The notes under the pieces were generated by a model that did no database searches, was not told where the DNA came from, and saw only the letters and a program-made list of their open reading frames with translations. The position numbers and the translations under genes were made by a program. A stretch of DNA of 64,000 bases from the NCBI GenBank assembly GCA_003153575.1, contig PLZW01000032.1:21424-85423 (forward strand). The letters are read 5' to 3'. Position 1 is the first letter of the stretch; every line of letters starts with the position of its first letter. This document shows, in pieces, positions 15,960-25,290 of the stretch. This stretch comes from Acidimicrobiaceae bacterium. GTDB lineage: Bacteria; Actinomycetota; Acidimicrobiia; Acidimicrobiales; RAAP-2.

Positions 15960-18587
15960 ATGCCGGAGCAGACGAACGGACCCGCCAGCGACACGGTGCA
16001 GGGGCGCGGCATCCCCGACAAGCCCGGACTCGAGGGGCTGGAGGCGTCCTGGTCGGCCCGGTGGGAGGCGGACGGTATCTACGCGTTCGACCGGACCGCC
16101 ACCCGTGACCGCGTCTTCTCGATCGACACCCCGCCGCCGACGGTGTCGGGATCGCTCCACATCGGCCACGTCTTCTCCTATACCCACACCGATGCCGTGG
16201 CCCGGTTCCGTCGCATGCGCGGCCACCAGGTCTTCTACCCCATGGGATGGGACGACAACGGGCTGCCCACCGAACGTCGCGTACAGAACTACTTCGGGGT
16301 GCGGTGCGATCCGAGCCTGCCCTACGACCCCGACTACGTGCCGCCGACCGACCCGCCGAAGCACCCCGCCGCCATCTCCCGGCCCAATTTCGTCGCCCTC
16401 TGCCACCAGCTCACCCTGGAGGACGAGCAGGTCTTCGAGCACCTGTGGCGCACGCTCGGGCTGTCGGTCGACTGGTCGCACACCTACGCCACCATCGGCG
16501 AGCGGGCTCGTCGGGTATCCCAGCGCGCCTTCCTGCGCCTCGCCCGCCGCGGCCAGGTAGTCCAACGCACCGCCCCGACGCTGTGGGACGTCGACTTCCG
16601 CACCGCCGTCAGCCAAGCCGAGCTCGAGGACCGCGAACGACCCGGCGCCTACCACCGGCTGCGCTTCCCCCGTACCGACGCCGCCGGCGCCGTGGAGATC
16701 GAGACCACCCGGCCCGAGCTGCTCCCGGCCTGCGTGGCCCTGGTCGCCCATCCCGACGACGATCGCTACCGACCCCTGTTCGGCACGTCGGTCACCACGC
16801 CGCTCTTCGGTGTGCGGGTCCCGGTTGTCGCCCACGAGCTAGCCGATCCCGAAAAGGGTTCCGGAATCGCCATGATCTGCACATTCGGCGACACCACCGA
16901 CGTCGTCTGGTGGCGCGAGCTGTCGCTGCCCACCCGGGCGGTGGTCGGTCGGGACGGCCGCCTCCTGCCCGTCGAGTTCGGGGCCGAGGGATGGGAGTCG
17001 GACGACCCGGCGGCGGCCGACGCCGCCTACGCGGAGCTGGTGGGCAAGTCGGTCAAGCAGGCCCAGTCCCGCATCGTGGAGCTGCTGGAGCGGTCGGGCG
17101 ACCTGGTCGGGGAGCCGCGCGCCATCACCCATCCGGTCAAGTTCTTCGAGAAGGGGGACCGCCCGCTCGAGATCGTGTCGTCCCGACAGTGGTTCGTCGA
17201 AACCCTCCCCCTGCGCGACGCCTTGTTGGCCCGCGGCGAGGAGCTGCGCTGGCACCCGACCTACATGGCCCATCGCTACCGGGCATGGGTCGAGGGCCTC
17301 AACGGCGACTGGAACATCAGCCGCCAGCGGTTCTTCGGCGTCCCCCTGCCGGTCTGGTATCCGGTCGACGCCGACGGCGAGGTCGACTACGACGCCCCGA
17401 TCCTGCCCGACGAGGACCGCCTGCCCGTCGACCCGTCGACCGACGTCCCCGAGGGCCACACCGCCGACCGACGCGGCGAGCCGGGCGGGTTCGTCGGCGA
17501 CCCCGACGTCATGGACACCTGGGCCACCTCATCGCTCACGCCGCAGATCGCGGGCGGCTGGGAGGACGATCCCGACCTCTTCGAACGGGTCTTCCCCATG
17601 GACCTTCGACCCCAGGCCCACGACATCATCCGTACCTGGCTGTTCTCCACCGTGGTCCGCTCCGAGCTCGAGCACCGGGTCCTGCCGTGGTCGGACGCAG
17701 CCATCAGCGGGTGGGTGCTCGACCCCGACCGCAAGAAGATGTCGAAGTCGAAGGGCAACGTGGTCACCCCCCTGCCCCTGCTCGAACAACACGGTGCCGA
17801 CGCCGTGCGCTACTGGGCGGCCAGTGGCCGTCCCGGTACCGACACCGCGGTGGACGAGGGTCAGATGAAGGTCGGGCGCCGCCTGGCCATGAAGGTGCTC
17901 AACGCCTCCCGGTTCGCACTGGGCCGACTGACCGATGGCGACGGCACGTTGGTGGTCCCGCCCCTCGACGCGGTCACCGCGCCGATCGACCGGGCCGTGC
18001 TTGGCCGCCTGGCCCTGGTGGTCGACGAGGCCACCGTCGCCTTCGAGGCCTACGACTACGCCCGGGCCCTCGAGCGCACCGAGGCGTTCTTCTGGTCCTT
18101 CTGCGACGACTACCTCGAGTTGGTCAAGACCCGCGCCTACGGTGACGCGGCCGACCCTGGCACCGCCTCGGCCCGGGCGGCGCTGGCCGCCGCACTGTCG
18201 GTCCTCCTCCGCCTGATGGCCCCCATCCTCCCCTTCGTCACCGAGGAGGTGTGGTCGTGGTGGCAGGTGGGCTCCATCCACACGGCCGGCTGGCCCACGA
18301 TCGACGAGCTGGGTCCGGGGGGCACCGCGGGGGCCGGCGCCGACGCGGCGACCGACACCGTCCTCGAAGTGGCGGCCGACGTGCTCGGCCTGGTCCGTCG
18401 GGCCAAGACGACGGCCAAGCGGTCGATGCGGGCACCGGTGGCCCGGTTGACGGTGACCGACACAGCCGCCCGGCTGGATGCCCTGGCCGCGGCCGAGGGC
18501 GACGTGCGCGACGCCGGCGGGGTGGTCGACCTGGTCACACGCGTGGGCGATGCGGCGACAGTCGAGGTCGAGCTGGCCGAGGAGTAG
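15960..18587 (+). CDS. valS: Valyl-tRNA synthetase
   Basis: The 875-residue class I synthetase charges tRNA-Val and edits mischarged threonine. HIGH is exact (SLHIGH, residues 65-70) and KMSKS lies at 593-597. The WDDNGLPTERRVQN segment, the editing domain and the GDWNISRQR stretch are typical. The C-terminal end carries an alanine-rich helical tail rather than a long separate coiled-coil, as in actinobacterial ValRS. The start is ATG 15960, with the shared -10 just upstream. It converges on the liv operon across a 51-bp gap. Confidence 0.96.
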   Translation: MPEQTNGPASDTVQGRGIPDKPGLEGLEASWSARWEADGIYAFDRTATRDRVFSIDTPPPTVSGSLHIGHVFSYTHTDAVARFRRMRGHQVFYPMGWDDNGLPTERRVQNYFGVRCDPSLPYDPDYVPPTDPPKHPAAISRPNFVALCHQLTLEDEQVFEHLWRTLGLSVDWSHTYATIGERARRVSQRAFLRLARRGQVVQRTAPTLWDVDFRTAVSQAELEDRERPGAYHRLRFPRTDAAGAVEIETTRPELLPACVALVAHPDDDRYRPLFGTSVTTPLFGVRVPVVAHELADPEKGSGIAMICTFGDTTDVVWWRELSLPTRAVVGRDGRLLPVEFGAEGWESDDPAAADAAYAELVGKSVKQAQSRIVELLERSGDLVGEPRAITHPVKFFEKGDRPLEIVSSRQWFVETLPLRDALLARGEELRWHPTYMAHRYRAWVEGLNGDWNISRQRFFGVPLPVWYPVDADGEVDYDAPILPDEDRLPVDPSTDVPEGHTADRRGEPGGFVGDPDVMDTWATSSLTPQIAGGWEDDPDLFERVFPMDLRPQAHDIIRTWLFSTVVRSELEHRVLPWSDAAISGWVLDPDRKKMSKSKGNVVTPLPLLEQHGADAVRYWAASGRPGTDTAVDEGQMKVGRRLAMKVLNASRFALGRLTDGDGTLVVPPLDAVTAPIDRAVLGRLALVVDEATVAFEAYDYARALERTEAFFWSFCDDYLELVKTRAYGDAADPGTASARAALAAALSVLLRLMAPILPFVTEEVWSWWQVGSIHTAGWPTIDELGPGGTAGAGADAATDTVLEVAADVLGLVRRAKTTAKRSMRAPVARLTVTDTAARLDALAAAEGDVRDAGGVVDLVTRVGDAATVEVELAEE

Positions 18588-18595
18588 GCGCCACG

Positions 18596-18617
18596 GGCCC
18601 GACCCCCCGGCCGGGCC
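18596..18617. terminator. GC-rich hairpin in the valS/livF convergent gap
   Basis: GGCCCG (18596-18601), a 10-base loop and CGGGCC (18612-18617) form a 6-bp perfect stem between two converging genes. No T-run follows either way, so termination activity is only suggested by position. Confidence 0.3.
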
Positions 18618-18638
18618 GCCGTCGGAACTGCTGCGGGC

Positions 18639-19385
18639 CTATGAAAGGTAGATGCTGAGTGCGGCGTCGGCCATGTCGGCCGGGGTCCCCTGCTGCTCGA
18701 TCCCCCCGTGGACCATGATCGCCGCGTGGTCGGCCACGGCCAGCGCGGTGGTCACGAACTGCTCGACAAGGATGATGGTCATGCCCTGGCGGGCCAGTTT
18801 GCCCACCAGCTCGTAGAGCTCGGCGACGATCAGCGGTGCCAGTCCCATGGACAGCTCGTCGAGGTAGAGGACCCGCGGCTCGGTCACCAGTGCGCGGGAG
18901 ATGGCCAGCATCTGCTGTTCGCCACCCGACAGGGTCCCGGCCATCTGGCGGCGCCGGTCCTTCAGGACCGGGAACGACTCGTAGGTCCGCTCCTCCACCA
19001 CCTTCAAGGTGATCCCCCCGCGGTAGGTCCAGATCCGCAGGTTCTCGCGCACGGTCAGGTTCGGGAAGATGCCCCGACCCTCGGGCACCGCACACACACC
19101 TTGGCGGGCCAGCTTCTCCGGAGGGGTCTTGCCGATGGCGACGTCGCCGACGAGCACCTCACCGGTCGTGGGCCGCATCCGGCCACTCATCACCTTGAGC
19201 AGCGTCGACTTGCCGGCGCCGTTGGGACCGAGCAGGGCGAAGACACTCCCGGCGGGCACCTCGAGGTCGACGCCGTGGAGCACTTCGATCCGCCCGTACG
19301 AAGCCCGTACGCCCCGCACGCTGACGCTCGGGGGCAGCACGGTGGTCGTGGCGCCGGTGGCGTCGGTGGTGGGTTGAGCGCTCAT
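18639..19385 (-). CDS. livF: Branched-chain amino acid type ABC transporter, ATP-binding protein LivF
   Basis: The 248-residue ATPase has Walker A LLGPNGAGKST, the signature LSGGEQQMLAISRAL and Walker B VLYLDELSMGLAP, the standard LivF forms. With LivG it powers uptake through LivHM. Its start codon overlaps the livG stop (ATGA), the last step of a four-gene chain livK-livHM-livG-livF on the minus strand. The class imports branched-chain amino acids, but the same system also handles amides and other small polar solutes, so the true substrate is open. Confidence 0.93.
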   Translation of the reverse strand: MSAQPTTDATGATTTVLPPSVSVRGVRASYGRIEVLHGVDLEVPAGSVFALLGPNGAGKSTLLKVMSGRMRPTTGEVLVGDVAIGKTPPEKLARQGVCAVPEGRGIFPNLTVRENLRIWTYRGGITLKVVEERTYESFPVLKDRRRQMAGTLSGGEQQMLAISRALVTEPRVLYLDELSMGLAPLIVAELYELVGKLARQGMTIILVEQFVTTALAVADHAAIMVHGGIEQQGTPADMADAALSIYLS

Positions 19386-20341
19386 GCCTGTGTCGCCTCG
19401 CCGTCGTCGGTGCCGGGTGTGGTCCCCGTCGCCCCGTCCGTTGTCCCGTGGGTCGCTGCCATGTGGGTCTTCTGCGCATCCGTCTCACTCACCGCGCCGA
19501 GATACGCGGCCTGGACCATCGGGTCCCGTCTGATCTCCTCGGGGGTTCCCGAGGCGATGATGTCGCCGAAGTCGAGCACGTAGACGAAGTCGCAGATCCG
19601 CATGACGAGCTCCATGTCGTGTTCGACGAGGAGCACGCCCATGCCGCCTTTAGCCAGCGTGGTCAGGAGTGTGCCGAGGGCCTGGGACTCGGCGTCGTCG
19701 AGCCCGGATCCCGGCTCGTCGAGAAGCAGGATCTTGGGGGCCATGGCCAAGGCCCTGGCCAGTTCCACCATCCGGGCCAGCCCCGTGGGCATGGCGCTGG
19801 CCTGGTCGGCGGCCATGCCGCCGAGGCCAACGCCTTCGAGCAGGCGGTCGGACGTGACCACGGCCAACGAGCCCGGGCCGGTGGGCTCGCCGAGCGGTAC
19901 GCCGCCGACCGAGGCCACGCCCTCCTTCACCCAGGGGAACTTCCGCTTCACGTGGCGCCACTGCCACCACTTGACCGAGGATTCCAGGCCGACCTGCACG
20001 TTCTCGCCGGCCGACAGGGTGCCGAACAGTTCGAGGCGCTGGAAGGTGCGGGCCAGGCCGAGCCGGGCCCGACGGTGCGGCTTCATCTTCGTGATGTCGG
20101 TGTCGTACAGCAGGACCGTCCCCCGGTCGGGGGTCTGGAGTCCGCTGATGACATTGAACAGGGTGGTCTTGCCGGCACCGTTGGGCCCGATGAGCCCGGT
20201 GACCGTCCCCGCCCGGACCGACAGATTGGCGTCGCTCAAGGCGGCCACGCCGCCGAAGCGCACGGCCACGCCCTCGACGGTCAGGACGTGGTCAGGGGTC
20301 GGCCCGTCGTCGGTGGCGAGGGTGGCCTCAGCTTGCGGCAC
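19382..20341 (-). CDS. livG: Branched-chain amino acid type ABC transporter, ATP-binding protein LivG
   Basis: The 319-residue ATPase has Walker A LIGPNGAGKTTLF and Walker B ILLLDEPGSGLDDAE. The ABC signature is degenerate: the position of LSGGQ is occupied by MPTGL (AMPTGLARMVELARAL). The insert before it (about residues 120-170) and a Thr/Gly/Asp-rich C-terminal tail make it longer than a typical LivG of about 255. The start overlaps the livHM end by 14 bases. It pairs with LivF, which keeps a standard signature. Confidence 0.92.
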   Translation of the reverse strand: MPQAEATLATDDGPTPDHVLTVEGVAVRFGGVAALSDANLSVRAGTVTGLIGPNGAGKTTLFNVISGLQTPDRGTVLLYDTDITKMKPHRRARLGLARTFQRLELFGTLSAGENVQVGLESSVKWWQWRHVKRKFPWVKEGVASVGGVPLGEPTGPGSLAVVTSDRLLEGVGLGGMAADQASAMPTGLARMVELARALAMAPKILLLDEPGSGLDDAESQALGTLLTTLAKGGMGVLLVEHDMELVMRICDFVYVLDFGDIIASGTPEEIRRDPMVQAAYLGAVSETDAQKTHMAATHGTTDGATGTTPGTDDGEATQA

Positions 20342-22268
20342 GGGAGCCCTCCCCGCCGAGCGCCAGACTCCCGAAGGTCCTAGTCGGCGCCTCGCCGGTG
20401 GTGGCGCCGCCGTCCTTCACCCAGGGCAGTCGGACGTGGATCGCTTCGATCCCGAGGATCCCGTTGGCCGCCCGGCCGATGAGGATGACCCCGAGTCCGG
20501 CGAAGATGCCGATGCTGGACGGCCAGATCTGGTTCAGGGCGACATAGGTCAGTGCGGCCAGGAACGCCCCCGAAACGGTCCGGATGCCCCAGATGGTGAC
20601 GAACAGGACGAAGATGATGCCGGGGAAGATGTCGAAGTCGGTCGTGCCCACGATCTGCTGCACGGTGCCGTAGAGCCCACCGGCCAGGCCGGCCATGCCG
20701 GCGGCGATGGCGAAGACGGCCACCTTGGTGAAGCCGATGTTGAGGCCGACCGTGGCATAGGCGGCCGGCGAGTCGTTGACGGCGACGAGTCGCCTCCCGA
20801 ACAGACTCCTGCGGATGGCGAGCACCAGCCAGGCCGACACGACGAAGAACACGGTGACGAGCAGGAACTCGGCGGTGTCGCCGCCGAACGAGAGCCCCGG
20901 CAGGGTGATGCGGGCGATCTGCAGGCCACCCGAACCGTAGACACTGCCGTCGGCGAAGAAGCCCTGGGCCACGGCATCGGCGAAGGCGAACGTGGCCAGC
21001 GCCAGGTAGAGGTCGCTCAGCCGGATGGTCGGCAGGGCGACGAGGGCACCGATCCCGGCGCAGACGGCGGTGGCGGCCAGCAAGCCCGCGAGCGACCCGC
21101 CGCCGGCCACCTTGCCCATGACGAAGGCGCCGATCCCCATGAAGGAGAACTGGCAGAGGGATACCTGGCCCGAGTAGCCGGTCACCAGCACCAGCGACAG
21201 GCCGACGATGGCCAGGCACATCACCATGCCGCCGAGGGTCAGGAGGGTCGTACCCTTGATGTTGGTGCTGGCGAAGGCGACCGACACCACCACGGCCACG
21301 ACCAGGAAGGCGGCCCCGCCGATGAGGGACTCCTTGCCGCTGGCCACCCGGGGCGCCCGCATCGAGGTCAGCCGTCCGACGGCCCGCAGCCGGACCGAGG
21401 GCAGGGTCACCAGGGCGATGAAGAGGAAGATCATCGGGAGGGACACGTCGACGTCGCGCTGGAGGGACGAGGACAGATGGGGCTCGATGTAGTTGAGGAT
21501 GTAGTTCTCGGCCAGGCCGATGGCGATGGCGGCCGCGAAGGTCAACGGGATGTGCTTGAGCCGGCCCACGATGGCCGCCGCGTAGCCGCTGACCACCAGC
21601 AGGGTCATCGACTCGATGCTGATCCCGGTGGTCTGGGTGGGGGCCAGCATCACGCCGGACAGGGCGGCCATGAAGAAGCCCAGGATCCAGCCGTACTGGC
21701 TCATCCGGTTGGGCGAGACCCCGGCCATCCCGAGCAGCTCGGGGTCGTCGACCACGGCACGCAGGGCGTACCCGGTGCGGGTGGAGTAGAAGAGCAGCCT
21801 GAGGCCGGCCGCCACGGCGATGGCCACGCCGATGATGAGGACGTACTGGTACTGGATGTTGATGCCGACCAGTCGGAACTGACCGTTGATCTGGGGGTTG
21901 ACGGTGCGTTGGACGGTCGGTGACCAGACCACGGTGGCCAGCCCGGTGAGGATGACCATCAGGCCGAGCGTGACCATGACGGGACGCTCCGCCGAGGCGC
22001 CGTGGAGCCGGCGCATGAGCACCCGCTCCACGAAGGCACCGGCGATCGACGCCCCCAGGATCAGGACCAGGAGGAGGGCGACCAGGGTCGGCTGATGGTG
22101 GGCCGATACCAGCTCCCAGTACCCGAAAGCGGCGATCATCCCCACTGCGCCCTGGGCGAAGTTGAAGACGCCAGAGGTGGTGTACGTCACCACCAGGCCG
22201 GTGGCCGCGATGGCGTAGCCGGCGCCGAGCATGATCCCGAACACCGTGAACTGGAGAAAGTTGCTCAT
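20328..22268 (-). CDS. Fused LivH-LivM permease of a branched-chain amino acid type ABC transporter
   Basis: The 646-residue integral membrane protein joins two permease subunits normally made separately. The N-terminal half (about 1-290) resembles LivH (GAGYAIAATGLVVTYTTSGV, and MTLLVVSGYAAAIVGR). The C-terminal half (about 315-615) resembles LivM (TGYSGQVSLCQFSFMGIGAF). About 16 hydrophobic helices are visible. Start ATG has GGAGGTGG just upstream. It lies between livK and livG in one operon. Fusion gives a fixed one-to-one ratio of the two subunits; it is seen in several actinobacteria. Confidence 0.92.
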   Translation of the reverse strand: MSNFLQFTVFGIMLGAGYAIAATGLVVTYTTSGVFNFAQGAVGMIAAFGYWELVSAHHQPTLVALLLVLILGASIAGAFVERVLMRRLHGASAERPVMVTLGLMVILTGLATVVWSPTVQRTVNPQINGQFRLVGINIQYQYVLIIGVAIAVAAGLRLLFYSTRTGYALRAVVDDPELLGMAGVSPNRMSQYGWILGFFMAALSGVMLAPTQTTGISIESMTLLVVSGYAAAIVGRLKHIPLTFAAAIAIGLAENYILNYIEPHLSSSLQRDVDVSLPMIFLFIALVTLPSVRLRAVGRLTSMRAPRVASGKESLIGGAAFLVVAVVVSVAFASTNIKGTTLLTLGGMVMCLAIVGLSLVLVTGYSGQVSLCQFSFMGIGAFVMGKVAGGGSLAGLLAATAVCAGIGALVALPTIRLSDLYLALATFAFADAVAQGFFADGSVYGSGGLQIARITLPGLSFGGDTAEFLLVTVFFVVSAWLVLAIRRSLFGRRLVAVNDSPAAYATVGLNIGFTKVAVFAIAAGMAGLAGGLYGTVQQIVGTTDFDIFPGIIFVLFVTIWGIRTVSGAFLAALTYVALNQIWPSSIGIFAGLGVILIGRAANGILGIEAIHVRLPWVKDGGATTGEAPTRTFGSLALGGEGSRAAS

Positions 22269-22339
22269 GCCACCTCCTTCATCATCGTCGGGCTCCCCCC
22301 CGCGACCATCTCAGCTGTCCTCGTCGACGGGCCGGGCGC

Positions 22340-23665
22340 TCAGGTACCGGGCTTGACGATGTACGACCCGTCGCACCGGAATCCGTTGGTGCTGCTGGTG
22401 GTGGGCGGGTTGTCCGGCGAGCGCACGAACTGACCATTGGTCACGGTGGCGATCAGATAGCAGTTGGGCGGCATCTTGGTGGACGGATCGGACGGGGCGT
22501 TGAAGCCGTCACCGTTGAACGACGTCACCTTGGACAGGGACTGGAGCAGCGAGCCCCGGCTCGGACTCGAGCCGGCGTTCTTCAGGCCCTGGACGAACAG
22601 GTTGGCCGACAGCCACCCGTAGGCGGTGAACAGGTCGGGGCTGAATCCGGGGGAGGCCATCTGGACCCAGTGCAGGAAGGTGCCCACCGCCGGCACCGCG
22701 GCCTGGTCGGCGCCCAGGTAGAGGGCGAGGTTCTGGGACAGGTAGGCGCCGTCCACGTTGACCGCACCGCCCGACTGGGCGACCAGCTGATTGGAGTAGG
22801 TGGCAGCCCCCAGGAGGACCTGGGGGTGGAAGTTCTGCTGGGCCAGGGCCTTGAGCACTGAGGAGGCATAGTTGCCGGGCATCTGATCCATGAAGATGAT
22901 CTTCACGCCGGCGTTCTTCATGGCGATCACCTGCTGGTTGAAGTCCGTCTGCGTGGTGGCATAGGTCTGCTCCGAGACGAACTTGAACCCTTCCTTCTCG
23001 GCGACGTACTTCTCCCCCGCCCAGGTCTGGGAGGCCGAGGGGGAATCGGCCAGGAACGCCCCGGCGTGGCTGGCGTCGGACTTGAACCGGTTGTAGTAGT
23101 AGGTCATCGGCCCCGAGGCCCACCCGTCGGCCAGGGGGATCGGGCTGTAGACGTTGGGCAGCTTGTTGGTGACGTTGTCCAGGACCTGGGACACGTCGGG
23201 GAATCCGGGGTTCTGGGCCAGGACGACCCCGCCGAAGCTGTCTTCCAGGGAGAAGTTGCCGACCAGGGCGAAGTCGCTCTGGACCGCGTTCTGGGTGGCC
23301 TGCTTGTTGGCGGCCCCGGTGAAGCCGTCATCGGCGTTGTTGAGGACCAGCCTGCGACCGTTCACCCCGCCCGTCGAGTTGATGTAGTCGAAGTAGGCCT
23401 GGGTGCCGACCTGGGCCCCCTTGAAGAGGCCGAGCGAGAGCGTGGACACATTGCCGACCTGCACCGAGGTCGACGTCACGCCGGTGTGGTCGGAGAAGGC
23501 GCTGGCCGGGATCGGCCGGGAGGCGGTCCCCGTGGTCGACGAGCCGCTGGCCGCTGTCGTCGTGGTCGACGACGAGCTGGTGGAGCTGCAGGCCGCCGCG
23601 CCCAGGCCTATCGCCAGCACCGCCGTCAGCGCGGTGGTGCGAGTCTTCCATGATGCTGAGCGCAA
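22340..23665 (-). CDS. ABC transporter substrate-binding lipoprotein (LivK type)
   Basis: The 441-residue protein has a lipoprotein signal peptide ending in the lipobox GAAAC (Cys26), a Ser/Thr-rich linker, then a type I periplasmic-binding fold (QVGTQAYFDYINSTGGVNGR, DDGFTGA). It would be anchored outside the membrane and deliver ligand to the LivHM permease encoded 71 bases downstream. The start is TTG at 23665 with GGGGGAG directly upstream; no ATG or GTG gives a complete signal peptide. A TACGAT box further upstream is a possible -10. The ligand is not certain from sequence. Confidence 0.9.
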   Translation of the reverse strand: MRSASWKTRTTALTAVLAIGLGAAACSSTSSSSTTTTAASGSSTTGTASRPIPASAFSDHTGVTSTSVQVGNVSTLSLGLFKGAQVGTQAYFDYINSTGGVNGRRLVLNNADDGFTGAANKQATQNAVQSDFALVGNFSLEDSFGGVVLAQNPGFPDVSQVLDNVTNKLPNVYSPIPLADGWASGPMTYYYNRFKSDASHAGAFLADSPSASQTWAGEKYVAEKEGFKFVSEQTYATTQTDFNQQVIAMKNAGVKIIFMDQMPGNYASSVLKALAQQNFHPQVLLGAATYSNQLVAQSGGAVNVDGAYLSQNLALYLGADQAAVPAVGTFLHWVQMASPGFSPDLFTAYGWLSANLFVQGLKNAGSSPSRGSLLQSLSKVTSFNGDGFNAPSDPSTKMPPNCYLIATVTNGQFVRSPDNPPTTSSTNGFRCDGSYIVKPGT

Positions 23666-23823
23666 GGCTCCCCCTTGTCATTATCGGTCCGGTCGATCGT
23701 ATGTGTCCCCTCGGCACAGCCCGGGCCGACACGAATATGTGACTCTACGTCAGAAACTCGACCCCGTGTCCAGCAACCCCGGCGATTCCGCCGCTCATTC
23801 CGGGCCCGGACGCCGTGCGAAAT

Positions 23824-25110
23824 CTAGTGAGCGGCGGTGCCGGAGTCGGCGCGGCCCGACGGCGAGCGCGGCGCCCGGGGCCGGACCCCCTCGAGGAAGC
23901 GCACCACGCCGAGGATGGTCCTCCGGGACCGGATCGTCAGCAGCACGTCGAAGGCGTGCTGGGCCCGGGGCAGCTCGAGATAGGCCACCGGCGAGTCCGA
24001 CTGCTCCGCCAACCGCTTGGCGAAACGGCGTCCCACTTCGGGCGGCACCAGGGTGTCGTTGGCGCCCTGGACGACGAAGAACGGCGGCGCCCCGCGGGTG
24101 ATGCGCTGGTCGGGCGAAGCCGCCGCGTAGACCGGCGTGTTGTCGACGTAGGGCAACTTCATCACCCGCTTCTCGAGCAGCTCGAGCAGGCCGTGGCCGT
24201 GTGCTCCCTGGGCTTCAGGGTCGCCCGTCATGTCGTGCACCCCGTAGAACGGGATGCAGGCGTCGACCGAGGTGTCGGCCTCCTCGAACCCGGGTTGCCA
24301 CTCGATGGCGTCGGGGGTGAGTGCGAGCAGGGCCGAAAGGTGACCGCCCGCCGACCCGCCCGACACGGCCAGGAACGACGGGTCGCCGCCGTACTCGGCG
24401 ATGTGGTCCCGCACCCAGGCCACCGCCCGCTTGCAGTCGACGATGTGGTCGGGCCACGTGGCCTTGGGGCTGATGCCGTAGTTGATGGCCACGCACACCC
24501 AGCCGCGCATGGCCAGTTCGTGGAGCATCGGGAGGCCCTGCTCACGCTTGTCGCCCATGACCCAGGCTCCACCGTGGATGTAGACCATGACCGGGGCACC
24601 GGACGGCGGGTCGGTCCGGCGGAACAGGACGTCCAGCTTGTGGCGGTAGAGCCCGTCGCCGGCGTAGTCGATGTTGCGGATGCGGCGGACCTGGCCGAAC
24701 CGGAAGGGGATGGCCAGCACCACCCGCCACCACTTCGCCCACACCGGTGCCGGGTCGAATCCCCCGGACAGGATAGGACCGCCTGAGGCCGAATCCACAG
24801 CCTCGTCGACCAATCGGGCCGACCGGTGGGCCGACACGCCGAGTGCGCTGTACACCAGGGTCGCACTTGCGCCCAAGGCCAGCGCCAGCCACCAGAGCCC
24901 GCCGCGCGGGTGCACGGCCCCGCCCAGGACCGCGGCGCCGGCCAGCACGACCACCGCGGCATGGACCGGCACCTCGCCCACGATCCAGCCGAACACGAAC
25001 GAGACCACCGAGAACGGTTCCCGACGGACCGGCGCCCAGGCCAGGACGGCGAGGAGGGTGGCCACCGCGGTGAAGACCAGGAACGCCCAGAGCACCCCTC
25101 CATCAAACAC
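23824..25110 (-). CDS. Membrane-anchored alpha/beta hydrolase (HSL-type esterase/lipase)
   Basis: The 428-residue protein has an N-terminal membrane region (about residues 5-95, three to four hydrophobic segments) followed by a hormone-sensitive-lipase-type hydrolase. The oxyanion motif HGGAW is at 179-183, the nucleophile elbow GGSAGG at 251-256 (Ser253), and the likely acid and base are Asp352 (GANDTL) and His385 (AQHAF). It would hydrolyse short acyl esters near the membrane. It stands alone upstream of the liv operon. Mycobacterial Lip proteins are possible relatives. GTG start at 25110. Confidence 0.88.
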   Translation of the reverse strand: MFDGGVLWAFLVFTAVATLLAVLAWAPVRREPFSVVSFVFGWIVGEVPVHAAVVVLAGAAVLGGAVHPRGGLWWLALALGASATLVYSALGVSAHRSARLVDEAVDSASGGPILSGGFDPAPVWAKWWRVVLAIPFRFGQVRRIRNIDYAGDGLYRHKLDVLFRRTDPPSGAPVMVYIHGGAWVMGDKREQGLPMLHELAMRGWVCVAINYGISPKATWPDHIVDCKRAVAWVRDHIAEYGGDPSFLAVSGGSAGGHLSALLALTPDAIEWQPGFEEADTSVDACIPFYGVHDMTGDPEAQGAHGHGLLELLEKRVMKLPYVDNTPVYAAASPDQRITRGAPPFFVVQGANDTLVPPEVGRRFAKRLAEQSDSPVAYLELPRAQHAFDVLLTIRSRRTILGVVRFLEGVRPRAPRSPSGRADSGTAAH

Positions 25111-25290
25111 CGTCCGGTGGCCCGGGCGGTAACCCGCTGTGGATCGCCGGGCCCGGGTGGGGCATCATCTGGGTCCGGCCGTGGGTTCGGAGGCACGGGC
25201 GTCAAGGCGCGAGGCGGCGCCACCGATCGGTAGGGGATCCCGATCCCGTGGCCACGTCGGCGCCATACCGACCGAGCGAGGAGGCGTGCC

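Noticed and set aside
19602..21923. Long plus-strand open frame opposite the liv permease and ATPase
   Set aside because: Composition is Asp/Glu/Gly/Gln-rich antisense of membrane protein codons; the liv genes are certain.
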